NCBI GenBank assembly: GCA_012841065.1
Contig: DUVI01000053.1
Location: forward strand, 1 to 43,810
DNA: 43,810 bases
Direction of reading: 5' to 3'
From: Bacillota bacterium
GTDB lineage: Bacteria > Bacillota > Sulfobacillia > Fermentithermobacillales > Fermentithermobacillaceae
The notes beneath the pieces were generated by a model. The model had not been told where the DNA came from, did not search any database, and worked only from the letters and a program-made list of their open reading frames with translations. Made by a program: the position numbers and the translations under genes. Positions 34,756 through 43,790 of the stretch are shown here, one piece after another; within the stretch, counting starts at the first letter, position 1, and each line of letters begins with the position of its first letter.

Positions 34756-35750
34756 AACTCGATCAACTCCTCACCTGGGTCTTCCCTTCGCGAAACTATT
34801 TTCACTGCCAGCCTCGAACCTATGCGTCCGATTTCTACGTTGAACTTGGGCTTCCCCAAGAGGTGCAACGTAGCGCAATCGGTGGTACGCACGTTGAGTT
34901 CGATAACGTCTCCTGGCTTGAGCGACATCACGTCCTTCATCGTCAGGGTGCTTTCTCCAAGCCGGCAGGAGATGGGGATTTCGATGTTCTGAATGGCAGA
35001 CACAACGTTGTCACTGCTCTTCTCAGTGCCGGGAGCTTCTTTCTTGGAAAACCACCTATGAGCTGACAGCGCCGGCAAGACAGGTTCGAGCAATACGTAT
35101 GGAAGACAGAATTCAACTCTCCCTGATTGAGAGCCGAATTTCATGTCTATTGCCACTGACATCACAATGTCATTAGGTGCCATTGCTTGTTGGACGAACA
35201 GAGGATTCACCTCTATTGACGCCACAGAGAGTCTGTACCCTGCTATATTGAACTCCTTCAACGCCGTAGTCAGGATGTCAGCCATGGTTTCAGCTATTCG
35301 CCTCAGTACGGCGGTTTCGATTTCCGTTAGAGCCCTTGACACTACTGTGGTGTTCCCTGGCCCTCCGCACAGCCTGTCCACCATCTGAAGTGCAATTTGA
35401 GGGCTGAAGTTGACAAGCAAGTTGGAGCGCAGGGGCTCCCAGTCCACCACTGCTACCGAACATGGGCTGGACAGACCCGCTGAGAACTCCTCATAAGTCA
35501 CCTGATCGACAGATACGACATTGGAATGAATTGCAAGCCTGAAAAGCCCCGAGAAATACGAAGTGATCAGCCTGCAAAAATTGTCGAACAAGAGTTGGAC
35601 GCCACGCAAGTGATCTTTTGAAAACTTGTCGGGCCGCTTGAAATCGTACACACGCAGCCTTGGTTTAACCACTTTAGCCCTATCGTCGTCTGCGCCCTTT
35701 CCAATCATTGAATCGATAAGTTCTTCTATCTCTTTCTGCGTAAGGGCCAA
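34752..35750 (-). CDS. fliM: Flagellar motor switch protein FliM
   Basis: 332 residues. The N-terminal [14 protein letters not shown] is the CheY-P docking peptide. A CheC-like middle domain (about 35-230) contains [18 protein letters not shown] and the SGLFR stretch. The C-terminal SpoA domain (about 245-325) includes [28 protein letters not shown]-type motif. TTG at 35750 follows AGAGGGGTGG by six bases. The frame extends to 35831 inside fliL, but those 27 codons lack a site and lie before the docking peptide. Confidence 0.95.
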   Translation of the reverse strand: MALTQKEIEELIDSMIGKGADDDRAKVVKPRLRVYDFKRPDKFSKDHLRGVQLLFDNFCRLITSYFSGLFRLAIHSNVVSVDQVTYEEFSAGLSSPCSVAVVDWEPLRSNLLVNFSPQIALQMVDRLCGGPGNTTVVSRALTEIETAVLRRIAETMADILTTALKEFNIAGYRLSVASIEVNPLFVQQAMAPNDIVMSVAIDMKFGSQSGRVEFCLPYVLLEPVLPALSAHRWFSKKEAPGTEKSSDNVVSAIQNIEIPISCRLGESTLTMKDVMSLKPGDVIELNVRTTDCATLHLLGKPKFNVEIGRIGSRLAVKIVSRREDPGEELIEL

Positions 35751-35779
35751 ATTAGACCACCCCTCTTCCCAAGCTACAC

Positions 35780-36202
35780 TTACTGAATGATGAACTCGGT
35801 GAAAAACACCGCCCTGACCATACCGGGGCACTTGGCGTCTATCCTTTCGAGAACATCCTTTTGCAGATTGCGCAGCCCTTCCTCACCGACCAATTCCTCA
35901 TACTGTTTAGACCGTAGTAAGGCATAGATGTCTGTCTTAAGTTCGGAACTCCTGTTGGTCAATTGCTTGTGGCTTTCGCTATCTAATGCCTGCAGATCAA
36001 GAGTTACCCTTATGTACCTGCCAGAATCCTTCAGGTTGGTTATGAATTGTCCCAAGGAACAGGTCAGAGTTGTGTCAATGTCTTTCTCCTGCTGACCGCT
36101 GCCCAGCTGCACCCCGGGAAGTCCCCAGGCCCTTGCAGCTACCGTATACCCCACGGCCAGAGATGCTACCACGATTACGGCTACCCATATCCATCTTTTC
36201 AT
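35780..36202 (-). CDS. fliL: Flagellar basal body-associated protein FliL
   Basis: 140 residues: a single N-terminal membrane span (about 3-24) and a periplasm-facing stomatin-like domain with LGQFITNLKDSGRYIRVTLDLQ and a C-terminal AVFFTEFIIQ, both typical. It surrounds stator units and supports torque. ATG at 36202 is chosen, eight bases after GGAGGAG, over the GTG three codons upstream. Placed between motB and fliM. Confidence 0.92.
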   Translation of the reverse strand: MKRWIWVAVIVVASLAVGYTVAARAWGLPGVQLGSGQQEKDIDTTLTCSLGQFITNLKDSGRYIRVTLDLQALDSESHKQLTNRSSELKTDIYALLRSKQYEELVGEEGLRNLQKDVLERIDAKCPGMVRAVFFTEFIIQ

Positions 36203-36227
36203 GTTCAACACTCCTCCAACTGCTTTC

Positions 36228-36974
36228 CTACTGCGGCTCAGCCAAGGAAAGGGACGGCCTTAGAATAATCACGTCCACTCTGCGGTTGCTTTGTCTGCCT
36301 TCAGGTGTGTCATTATCGGCGATGGGATGATATTCCCCATACCCGGCTGCCTGAAGCTGTTTGGGATCCATACCAGCTTCTTCGATCAGGAACCTCACGA
36401 CGCTTGTAGCACGCCCTGTTGACAACTCCCAGTTCGAGGGGAACCTTGGAGTACTGATAGGCCAGTTGTCGGTATGGCCTTCGACCCGGATGGGGTTATC
36501 AAGGTCACTTAGAAGCTCGCCCACCTTGAGAAGCACTTCCCTGGCCTCAGGGCGCAACTCATCTTTCCCGATATCGAACAACACAGTATCCGCCAACCTA
36601 AATACTATTCCTCGTTCTTCAAGTTCAACGGTTACCTTTTCGCTCAACCCCATGCCTGCCAGCTCTTGTTCAAACTCCGCAGCCATGGCCCTCATCATCT
36701 GCATCTCTTGTGCCAAGAGCTGCGCTTGCAAATCCCCAGGCTCGAAGATGTCGTTAGACGGAGGAAGTGCAGGAGGAGTAGTAGAACCTTCCAGGATCCC
36801 TAATGCTCCCTGTAATGAAGACATGGCCGCTTTGAACTTATCCATCTCCACTATTGACATGGAGAACAGCAGTACAAAGAAACACAGGATCAAAGTCACC
36901 ATATCGGCATAGGTAGTCAGCCAGCGAGCCCCGCCTTGGGGTTCATCATCATCTTGCATCCAACGGTATTTCAC
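36228..36974 (-). CDS. motB: Stator protein MotB
   Basis: 248 residues. A single membrane span has the ion-channel Asp at 24 (TYADMVTLILCFFVLLFSM). A plug/linker and OmpA-like peptidoglycan-binding domain (about 125-240) follow, with VEGHTDNWPI and RATSVVRFLIEEAG and an NRRVDVIIL end. GTG at 36974 has GGGAGG about nine bases upstream, giving MKYRWMQDDDEPQGG; it overlaps the end of motA by 26 bases. The longer open frame to 37103 is rejected because it lies within motA. Confidence 0.94.
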   Translation of the reverse strand: MKYRWMQDDDEPQGGARWLTTYADMVTLILCFFVLLFSMSIVEMDKFKAAMSSLQGALGILEGSTTPPALPPSNDIFEPGDLQAQLLAQEMQMMRAMAAEFEQELAGMGLSEKVTVELEERGIVFRLADTVLFDIGKDELRPEAREVLLKVGELLSDLDNPIRVEGHTDNWPISTPRFPSNWELSTGRATSVVRFLIEEAGMDPKQLQAAGYGEYHPIADNDTPEGRQSNRRVDVIILRPSLSLAEPQ

Positions 36975-37764
36975 CGCCTGACACCTCCCTTGACCGATAC
37001 GGCATACGTATCTCCGCCCGCTTCTTCGGTGCCACAAACGACATGAGTTTCTCTTGAACAATCCTCGGGTTGTCTCCGGCCTGGATAGACAACACGCCTT
37101 CAATTATTGCTTCCTTCCGGAAGATCTCCTCAGCACTCTTACTCTTCAGTTTGTTGGCTATGGGCAGACACACCAAATTGGCCAGAACCGATCCGTAGAA
37201 AGTAGTCACCAGGGCTGTAGCCATACCCGGGCCAATCGAGTCTGGGGAGTCCAACCTGACAAGCATGTGAATAAGTCCTATTAGAGTGCCAATCATTCCA
37301 AAAGCAGGGGCAAAGGCGCCCATTGTCTCAAACAAGCTCTGTCCCGTCTTATGCCGCTGGGCAATGAATGCCAATTCAGTTTCGAGAATGTTCCGTACCA
37401 GTTCAGGCGTAGTACCGTCAACCACAAGCCTGATTCCCTTTTGCAGAAACGGATCATCGAGGGCGTCTGCATCTGCATCAAGCGCCAGGAGTCCCTCGCG
37501 TCTTGCTTTGTCGGCAAATCGGACTATCGTGTTTATGGTCTCAGAAATATCCTGTTCTTGTGATGCGAAGGCGTTCTTTGCAACCGACATGACTTCCAGA
37601 AAAGTGCCCAGACGATAGCTGATAAGGGTGGCGGTAAGGGTACCTCCAATCGTGATCAACACAGAGGCAAAATCCCAGAATATCCTGAGTTCCCCACCAT
37701 CTGCCATCCCCCACAGCAGGAGGATAAAACCCGACACTATACCGACTACAGACGCCCTATCCAT
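36949..37764 (-). CDS. motA: Stator protein MotA
   Basis: 271 residues with four membrane spans (about 5-20, 30-50, 155-175, 188-210). The cytoplasmic loop carries RREGLLALDADADALDDPFLQKGIRLVVDG, the region that touches FliG. PAFGMIGTLIGLIHML and ATALVTTFYGSVLANLVCLPIANKL are the family ion-channel helices. ATG at 37764 follows GAGGTGA. It lies 18 bases after flgE; flbD, often present here in Firmicutes, is missing. Confidence 0.95.
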   Translation of the reverse strand: MDRASVVGIVSGFILLLWGMADGGELRIFWDFASVLITIGGTLTATLISYRLGTFLEVMSVAKNAFASQEQDISETINTIVRFADKARREGLLALDADADALDDPFLQKGIRLVVDGTTPELVRNILETELAFIAQRHKTGQSLFETMGAFAPAFGMIGTLIGLIHMLVRLDSPDSIGPGMATALVTTFYGSVLANLVCLPIANKLKSKSAEEIFRKEAIIEGVLSIQAGDNPRIVQEKLMSFVAPKKRAEIRMPYRSREVSGGEIPLDAR

Positions 37765-37782
37765 CTAGCTTCACCTCGTAAA

Positions 37783-39015
37783 CTATCTCTTTAGATTCAC
37801 AAGTTCCTGAAGCAACTCATCTGACACGGTAATAACCCTTGAGTTTGCCTGGAACCCTCTCTGTGTGATGATCATCTGGGTAAACTCTTCAGCCAAATCT
37901 ACGTTGGACATCTCAAGTGCCGAAGGTGCAATGGTGCCCCTTCCACTCATTCCTGCAGGCCCTATGTCAGCCTCTCCTGAGTTATTGGACTCGATATAGA
38001 GATTGTTGCCTGTTTTAATCAGGCCGGCGGGGTTTGCAAATCCTGCAATGGCAATCTGACCTAGTACCTGGTTTCTTCCGTTAGAGTAGAACCCTGAGAT
38101 GACCCCGTTAGCGTCAACACTGTACGATTCCAGAGTGCCTCCGGGCCACCCGTCAGTGGAGCCTGATTCAACTGATGTATCCCCTGCAACCTGAGTCAGT
38201 TTGCTGAAGTCCATCGTAACTGTCACAGTATCAGCCCCAAGAGGGGTAAAACTGAACTCGGCCACATCGACATCGACAAAACGGCCCTCGGTGTTGAAAG
38301 TAATGGTCCCTGGACCTGCAGTGCTGCCGTCTGGAAGATAGGCTTGCCAAGTCCATGTATTTGTGCCGGTTTTTTCGAAATCCACTTGTATGCTATAGGT
38401 CTTTCCCTGAGAGTCGTAGACTGTAACGGAAGCCGTCTTTACGAAGCCCACCTCAGCTTCTGCGTCCAAGTTCTTGATCCATTCCATCTGGGTTGTTGCC
38501 CTTGCATCCATGTAAGTACCTATGCGGATAGGCAATGGGCTTAGGTTCCCAGCTGTCTTATTAGTAGGAAGAGTGCCATTTTGGCCCGCAACCCATCCCA
38601 TCACCTTTCGCCCTTCAGAGTCCACAAGTATGCCATCGCCATCAATTGAGAAGTTGCCAACCCGGGTATACGTATAGCCCCCACCGTCCCTTACCACGAA
38701 GAACCCGTTGCCCTCTATGGCCAGGTCAGTCGGGCGCGACGTAGGCTGCAGGTTTCCTGGCGTGTGAATGGTATCAATGCTGGCAATGCTTACGCCGAGC
38801 CCCACCTGCATAGGGTTAGTGCCTCCCCGTTCAGTCATCGATGTTCCTGAAGGAGAGCCAGCTCCCCTGATCGTCTGGCTGAACACTTCTTGAAACGTCA
38901 CCCGGCTCGATTTGTACCCGGGAGTATTCACGTTAGCAATGTTGTTCCCGATTACGTCCATGCGCGTCTGGTGAGTCCTGAGTCCAGACACAGCGCTGAA
39001 CAACGACCGCATCAT
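37783..39015 (-). CDS. flgE: Flagellar hook protein FlgE
   Basis: 410 residues. The N-terminal rod motif SLFSAVSGLRTHQTRMDVIGNNIANVNTPGYK (start region) and PTDLAIEGNGFFVV near 88 are followed by central hook domains (about 150-300) and the C-terminal ALEMSNVDLAEEFTQMI-type helix with FQANSRVITVSDELLQELVNL. Either of two adjacent ATGs (39015 or 39012) may be used; AAAGGGG lies about twelve bases upstream. Immediately downstream of a 22-codon ORF whose stop overlaps this start. Confidence 0.95.
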   Translation of the reverse strand: MMRSLFSAVSGLRTHQTRMDVIGNNIANVNTPGYKSSRVTFQEVFSQTIRGAGSPSGTSMTERGGTNPMQVGLGVSIASIDTIHTPGNLQPTSRPTDLAIEGNGFFVVRDGGGYTYTRVGNFSIDGDGILVDSEGRKVMGWVAGQNGTLPTNKTAGNLSPLPIRIGTYMDARATTQMEWIKNLDAEAEVGFVKTASVTVYDSQGKTYSIQVDFEKTGTNTWTWQAYLPDGSTAGPGTITFNTEGRFVDVDVAEFSFTPLGADTVTVTMDFSKLTQVAGDTSVESGSTDGWPGGTLESYSVDANGVISGFYSNGRNQVLGQIAIAGFANPAGLIKTGNNLYIESNNSGEADIGPAGMSGRGTIAPSALEMSNVDLAEEFTQMIITQRGFQANSRVITVSDELLQELVNLKR

Positions 39016-39080
39016 AGTTCAGATGCACCCCTTTCACATTGATTGCGTTCCGGCGCTTTCTCCGTCGTTCGAAAACGCAT
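39012..39080 (-). CDS. Possible 22-residue leader peptide before flgE
   Basis: ATG at 39080, directly after CAGGGAGGCC, opens a 22-codon frame (MRFRTTEKAPERNQCERGAS, then EL) that stops at TGA 39012-39014, overlapping the two ATG codons of flgE. It occupies most of the 98-base gap between flgE and the upstream operon gene. The ribosome-binding site is two bases from the ATG, rather close. It may couple flgE translation to that of the gene before it, or be chance. Confidence 0.25.
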   Translation of the reverse strand: MRFRTTEKAPERNQCERGASEL

Positions 39081-39113
39081 GGCCTCCCTGAAAGGGTCCG
39101 GCCCGGAACTTCA

Positions 39114-39488
39114 CTACTTGTCCATCAGTACTGCACTGTCAATCGAAGTAAACAGGTTTTGTTTCATCCTGCCTTCCGGAATCACGGTAACAACCGTCCG
39201 GGTCTGCGGTGCTACCACAAAGGCTGCGCCTTTCATGAGTACCAGGGTCGACCTGGCGCCCTTGGCTTGGGCGATATCCATGGCGGCGTTGAGTTCTCCG
39301 ATAAGGCCGTCTTTATCGACCTCTTTCCATGCGTTAAGCCTTTGCTCTGCATGTTTCGAGAAGACTACGCCGGCTTGCCTGAGTGTTTCCAGAAAAGCCC
39401 CCTTATTGCCGGAAGGTTTCTGGCTTCTCCGCTCAACGGCCGGTTGTATGCCAGAGGGGTTTATCCTGTTGTAGTTACTCAGTTTCAT
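39114..39488 (-). CDS. TIGR02530-like flagellar operon protein
   Basis: 124 residues with no membrane segment. The core AGVVFSKHAEQRLNAWKEVDKDGLIGELNAAMDIAQAKGARSTLVLMKG (about 39-88) followed by AFVVAPQTRTVVTVIPE matches the small protein found between flgD and flgE in Firmicutes and spirochaetes (TIGR02530), whose function is not established to my knowledge. ATG at 39488 sits about six bases after GGAGGGG and overlaps flgD by 14 bases. Confidence 0.85.
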   Translation of the reverse strand: MKLSNYNRINPSGIQPAVERRSQKPSGNKGAFLETLRQAGVVFSKHAEQRLNAWKEVDKDGLIGELNAAMDIAQAKGARSTLVLMKGAAFVVAPQTRTVVTVIPEGRMKQNLFTSIDSAVLMDK

Positions 39489-39921
39489 CATTAGCCCCTC
39501 CAACCCAGATCAGGCTGTCAACCGGGTACTCCTGCCCTTCGCAGTAAATCACCAACCTACCGGAAGAAAACCCTACGCTTTCAATTACCCCGGTAGCTGT
39601 GCCGTCCTCAACCACTGCTTCAAACTGTTTTCCGATAAGGCTGGCTGCTTGCAGGAAGGCGTTTCCCAGGTGGCTGTCTACCAGGTAGCCGCATAGCCAG
39701 GAAATAGTGTTGTTTAGGTTTTGCATTTGACTTGCGGTGGTGAACTGTGCCATTTGAGCGAAGAACTCACGCTCATTTACAGGTTCCATAGGATCCTGAT
39801 ACTGTAGCTGGGTGATCAGGATTTTCATGAACTGATCCCCAAGGGAACCTAGATGTCCCAGGGTCTGATTGGTCCAAGTGCCGCCGGTTGCACCTTGAGT
39901 TGCTCCAACGCTTGACGGCAT
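39475..39921 (-). CDS. flgD: Hook-capping protein FlgD
   Basis: 148 residues, scaffold at the tip of the growing hook. The N-terminal signature is LGDQFMKILITQLQYQDPMEPVNEREFFAQMAQFTTASQM-type (about 27-66). The C-terminal part is short (VIESVGFSSGRLVIYCEGQEYPVDSLIWV) and lacks the Ig-like domain of longer homologues. ATG at 39921 follows GGTGAGG. Directly after fliK. Confidence 0.93.
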   Translation of the reverse strand: MPSSVGATQGATGGTWTNQTLGHLGSLGDQFMKILITQLQYQDPMEPVNEREFFAQMAQFTTASQMQNLNNTISWLCGYLVDSHLGNAFLQAASLIGKQFEAVVEDGTATGVIESVGFSSGRLVIYCEGQEYPVDSLIWVGGANDETE

Positions 39922-39939
39922 ACTACCTCACCTCCATCT

Positions 39940-41229
39940 CTATACCCAGTAATCCAATACACTGGAACTAAGTATCGTTTCTCCACCTATGGACTGCTCT
40001 TGAATCTCCTCGTAGGCGGCAGATCTACCGGCCCTGCCCGGCGAGGCAGATTCATAGCGCGGCTGATTGCTCTCACCGGCCATACCGTGGTCAACAAAGA
40101 AGCCTGCAAGAGACAACCCTCTTTGTGACAGGGCGTGCGCCAACGCGTCTTGCGAGTTGACCAATGCGTTGTGGGATCCGTAAGAAGAGGCTATGAATTT
40201 CACGCATACCTCTTCACCCCTTGAGGACACCACAACCGTCATTTTGCCCAACCCAGGGGGATCCAGCCTGAATTCTACAGTCTTGGGAAGGCCGTCCTTA
40301 ATTTGTTCAACCAGAGTGTCGGCCACTTTCTGAGGTTCCTGTATGGCTGCTTTGAACTGTACGCCCTGGACCGGTTCCGCTTGCACTTTGAGCGAGATCA
40401 CAGGCAGAGGTTGCTCTGAAGTATGATCCTTTTGAAGTCTCTCGGGACGTTCAACCTTCTGCGCAAATGCTCTGGGTTCTACCTGTTTGATTGCCAGATC
40501 GCCAACCTCTGGCTGAGCTTGCCCAGTTACGGCCTCGGCTGCTTCAGGTTCTGCTTGTTGGGCTGTCCTCTGTATAACCTCAACGTCAGCCTCCTCCTTA
40601 GGCACGTTGGCTGTCTCGAAAGCAACCGGTTGCTCCAGTGGAGCCCGTTCCGCACCTGACAGGATCTCCACCTGCCTTAAGTTGACCAAACCAGGCTGAA
40701 CAGCAGGCCCTTCCCACAGGGCCTTGTCCGTGTGGTTGGCAGGCCGGCCAGAGCTCTCAAGGTCTTTCTCAATGTCTAAGGTTTCTGCCACGTTATCTAC
40801 AACCGGGAGCCCCGGCGATGACTTATCGCCTTCCACCATCATATGGCCGTGGGAAAGCGCAACTCCGATTTCAACGAGTTCCACACTTGGCATTGTGCCA
40901 TCGGGAACCCGTGCCTTCATTTCAGGCTGTTCAAACAGCCCGGCCGCATTCTCTGACGTCACCGGCACATGCGTCCCGAACAGCCCTCGGGGTACGAGAC
41001 TTGCCTCAACTGCCGATATCAGGGAGCCCTCCAAACCCTCCATAGCATTCTGACTCACAGGCGTACCTTCCGGGCTTGCCTGGAGAAGCACACCGGCAAG
41101 TTCGGCCAACACCGCGCTAAACCCGCTTATTGCAAGGGCTGTAGTTTGGTTTCTTGTGTGCTTCTTAGCAGCTCCGGGCGAATCTGCCCCTTGGACTTTC
41201 GGATTGCAGGCACCCACATACATTTCCAT
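39940..41229 (-). CDS. fliK: Hook-length control protein FliK
   Basis: 429 residues. The N-terminal two thirds are low in complexity and rich in Glu, Pro, Ala and Val (about 60-290), as in the secreted ruler part. The C-terminal Flg_hook domain (about 290-400) contains LPKTVEFRLDPPGLGKMTV and SQDALAHALSQRGLSLAGF, which signal FlhB to switch specificity. The start is uncertain: ATG at 41229 is about 13 bases from AAGGAGG; an in-frame GTG at 41244 abuts that site. Confidence 0.88.
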   Translation of the reverse strand: MEMYVGACNPKVQGADSPGAAKKHTRNQTTALAISGFSAVLAELAGVLLQASPEGTPVSQNAMEGLEGSLISAVEASLVPRGLFGTHVPVTSENAAGLFEQPEMKARVPDGTMPSVELVEIGVALSHGHMMVEGDKSSPGLPVVDNVAETLDIEKDLESSGRPANHTDKALWEGPAVQPGLVNLRQVEILSGAERAPLEQPVAFETANVPKEEADVEVIQRTAQQAEPEAAEAVTGQAQPEVGDLAIKQVEPRAFAQKVERPERLQKDHTSEQPLPVISLKVQAEPVQGVQFKAAIQEPQKVADTLVEQIKDGLPKTVEFRLDPPGLGKMTVVVSSRGEEVCVKFIASSYGSHNALVNSQDALAHALSQRGLSLAGFFVDHGMAGESNQPRYESASPGRAGRSAAYEEIQEQSIGGETILSSSVLDYWV

Positions 41230-41248
41230 TGGCCTAAATATCACCTCC

Positions 41249-41701
41249 TTATCTCCTTTCTGTTTCCCTGTTGAACCTCATCGTTCCAATCTCATCCATT
41301 TGCTTGCTGTGTTCCCACCAGTACATGGCCTTGTAGTTGGCCAGCTGCTTTTCCTTGAGACCCTGGAGCGCCTTCATCTCCTGGTTTCTCTCCACCACCT
41401 CCTGTTGAGCCTGTCTGACCTCAACCGCCTTTCGGGAAAGCGCATCTTCGATCTCTGTGATTTTGATGTCTATCGCCGTCCTGAACATAAGTGCATCCTG
41501 CACCCTGGCCAGGTTCAAACGTCCCGAAAGGTGTTGTCTTAGGTACATCTGGTTCCCGGCAGCTACTGCCCGGGTATCCTCCAGTGCCTTCTCAATCTCG
41601 TACATCTCGCCGAGTAGCAAGGCGAGTTTCTCCTCGGCAATGAGTTTCCTAAGTTCCCTTACCTCCAGCACTTTTTCCAGAGGAAACCTGAACTTCCTCA
41701 A
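41249..41701 (-). CDS. fliJ: Flagellar export chaperone FliJ
   Basis: 150 residues, almost entirely alpha-helical coiled coil: RFPLEKVLEVRELRKLIAEEKLA at the N-terminus (family start), long heptads through LSRKAVEVRQAQQEVVERNQEMKAL. FliJ sits in the FliI ring and helps energise export. TTG at 41701 is five bases after GGGAGG. Lies between fliI and fliK, its usual place. Confidence 0.88.
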   Translation of the reverse strand: MRKFRFPLEKVLEVRELRKLIAEEKLALLLGEMYEIEKALEDTRAVAAGNQMYLRQHLSGRLNLARVQDALMFRTAIDIKITEIEDALSRKAVEVRQAQQEVVERNQEMKALQGLKEKQLANYKAMYWWEHSKQMDEIGTMRFNRETERR

Positions 41702-41748
41702 TTGTCCTCCCTCAGTCTTATCGATAGATCGGGTCTAGTTGAACAGCC

Positions 41749-43068
41749 TCACTGGTCTTCCTCGAAAATCCGCCTAAGATCTGCCACTGACGCATCAAAG
41801 GTCACCGATTCGTATATTCCCTGCCGCACGAACGAGTTCACTTTGTCGATATATTTCAATGCATGATCAATACTTGGATTTGAGCCTTCAACATAAGCAC
41901 CGATGTTGACCAGGTCTTCAGCTTTCTTGTAAGTTGCGAGCACACTCCGGACTTTGCTTGCGTAATCCAAGTGCTCAGGCGAAACCACGTCTTTCATAAG
42001 CCTCGACACCGAGCCCAGTACATCCACCGCAGGAAAATGCCCGATCTGGGCGAGGTCCCTGGACAACACTATGTGACCGTCGAGTATTCCCCTGGCCGCA
42101 TCGGCTATGGGCTCGTCCATGTCGTCTCCTTCGACAAGTACGGTATAGATGCCGGTGATGCTGCCCCTGTTGCCCCTGCCTGCCCGCTCAAGCAGCTTTG
42201 GCAGGTTGGCAAACACTGAAGGAGTATATCCCCTGGTGGTCGGCGGTTCTCCGATTGCAAGCCCTACTTCCCTCAGGGCCAAGCACCACCTGGTTATTGA
42301 ATCCATCATCAACAACACGCTCAGGCCCTGGTCCCGGAAATACTCTGCGATGGCGGTGGCAACCCACGGAGCTTTTATGCGCAACAAAGCAGGTTCGTCG
42401 GAAGTAGCGACGACTACCACTGAACGCTTGAGCCCGTCTTCGCCCATGTCCTTCTCAATGAACTCCCTTACTTCCCTGCCCCGTTCGCCTATGAGCGCTA
42501 TGACGTTGACGTCGCTTGAAGTATTCCTGGCAATCATACCCATGAGCGTGGATTTGCCTACGCCTGAGCCTGAAAAAATACCAATCCTCTGGCCTTCTCC
42601 CAGGGTGAGCAGCATGTCTATCGACCTTACTCCTGTAGCAATCGGTCTTTCGATGAGCGTCCGCTCGAGGGGAGCGGGAGGCTTTTCCATCACAGGATAA
42701 TAGGACTCCACCGGCCATGTAGGCTTTCCGTCGATTGGAAACCCCAACGCATCTGTAATCCTGCCAAGCATTTGTTCACCTACAGGAACCTCCAGTTCAC
42801 GCCCTGTGGCAATAATCAAGGCTCCAGGCGATATACCGTTTGCATCACCGAAAGGCATCAAGAGTACTCTGTTTCCCCTGAACCCCACAACTTCGCCAAG
42901 AATAGGCACACCGCTGTCCGGAATCAGTTTGCAGATCTCGCCCATTCTCGCCCGGGGTCCTGCAGCTTCAATCAGCAGCCCAATAATGTTTTGCACGGTC
43001 CCACGGTAGGTGAGAGTTCTGGCCAGCCGGATAGCTTCAACATATGGTGAAGGCCGAAGTTGCATCAT
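41749..43068 (-). CDS. fliI: Flagellum-specific ATPase FliI
   Basis: 439 residues, F1-beta-like ATPase of the export apparatus. Walker A SGSGVGKST at 166-174, VIALIGERGREV near 190, Walker B LLMMDSITRW near 250, and EPPTTRGYTPSVF near 273. ATG at 43068 overlaps the fliH stop (ATGA). Full length. Confidence 0.97.
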   Translation of the reverse strand: MMQLRPSPYVEAIRLARTLTYRGTVQNIIGLLIEAAGPRARMGEICKLIPDSGVPILGEVVGFRGNRVLLMPFGDANGISPGALIIATGRELEVPVGEQMLGRITDALGFPIDGKPTWPVESYYPVMEKPPAPLERTLIERPIATGVRSIDMLLTLGEGQRIGIFSGSGVGKSTLMGMIARNTSSDVNVIALIGERGREVREFIEKDMGEDGLKRSVVVVATSDEPALLRIKAPWVATAIAEYFRDQGLSVLLMMDSITRWCLALREVGLAIGEPPTTRGYTPSVFANLPKLLERAGRGNRGSITGIYTVLVEGDDMDEPIADAARGILDGHIVLSRDLAQIGHFPAVDVLGSVSRLMKDVVSPEHLDYASKVRSVLATYKKAEDLVNIGAYVEGSNPSIDHALKYIDKVNSFVRQGIYESVTFDASVADLRRIFEEDQ

Positions 43069-43790
43069 GACGCCTGTTCCCCCACACGATTCCTTGCCTC
43101 TGCGATTGCTCTGGCAAGGTTCTCAATTTGGGTTTCAACTGTAGCGTCAATCTGCCCGGAAGGCGTTTCGACTATAGCCCCGGCAGAGATTGCCGGGTCG
43201 CCTATCACTTCGGTGATCTCAACGCCGAATTCGCTCTCAAGCCCTTGTTTTGTGCCTTCAACAAATGCCAGCAACCTGGGATTAACCCGCAGCACAAACC
43301 GGCGTTCGTCTCCCATCGCCTCTATGCCCTGCCTTAACATCGAAATGATGAGTTCGGGATCGTGAGCAAGAGCTTCGCCCACAATTTTCCTGGCAACCTC
43401 CAGCACAAGGGCGAGCAGTTTTGGCTCTGACTCTTGTATGTACTTGCCGTAAGCTTGTTTTGATCCCTCCAGCACCTCTTTGGCCTGGTCCACAAACCTC
43501 TGGGCTTCGTCAAGCCCTTGGGTGAGCCCGAACTTGTAACCGTTATCGAAACCTTCTATCTCCGCCTGCTTGCGGCATTCGAGCGCCTCCTGCCTCGCCC
43601 TCTGCAAAATGAAGTTGGCATCTTCCTCAGCTTGCTGCCTTATGGCCGCAGCTTCGCGCCTGGCCTGTTGGAGGAGTGCCTCAAGGGAAACTTCAATATC
43701 GATAGGTTCGTGTTCTACCTCTACGACCTCTGGTTCAAAAGCCGGAATCCACACAGAACCGCCTGCTGCTACCCGAAACACCCTAGACAA
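43065..43790 (-). CDS. fliH: Flagellar assembly protein FliH
   Basis: 241 residues, the FliI regulator and peripheral-stalk homologue. An N-terminal tail is followed by a long Ala/Glu/Gln-rich coiled coil (about 33-120, with GYKFGLTQGLDEAQ GxxxG-like spacing) and a C-terminal globular domain (about 125-235) with LALVLEVARKIVGEAL and IGDPAISAGAIVETPSGQID. TTG at 43790 follows AGGAG by about nine bases and overlaps the end of fliG by eight bases. Confidence 0.92.
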   Translation of the reverse strand: MSRVFRVAAGGSVWIPAFEPEVVEVEHEPIDIEVSLEALLQQARREAAAIRQQAEEDANFILQRARQEALECRKQAEIEGFDNGYKFGLTQGLDEAQRFVDQAKEVLEGSKQAYGKYIQESEPKLLALVLEVARKIVGEALAHDPELIISMLRQGIEAMGDERRFVLRVNPRLLAFVEGTKQGLESEFGVEITEVIGDPAISAGAIVETPSGQIDATVETQIENLARAIAEARNRVGEQAS

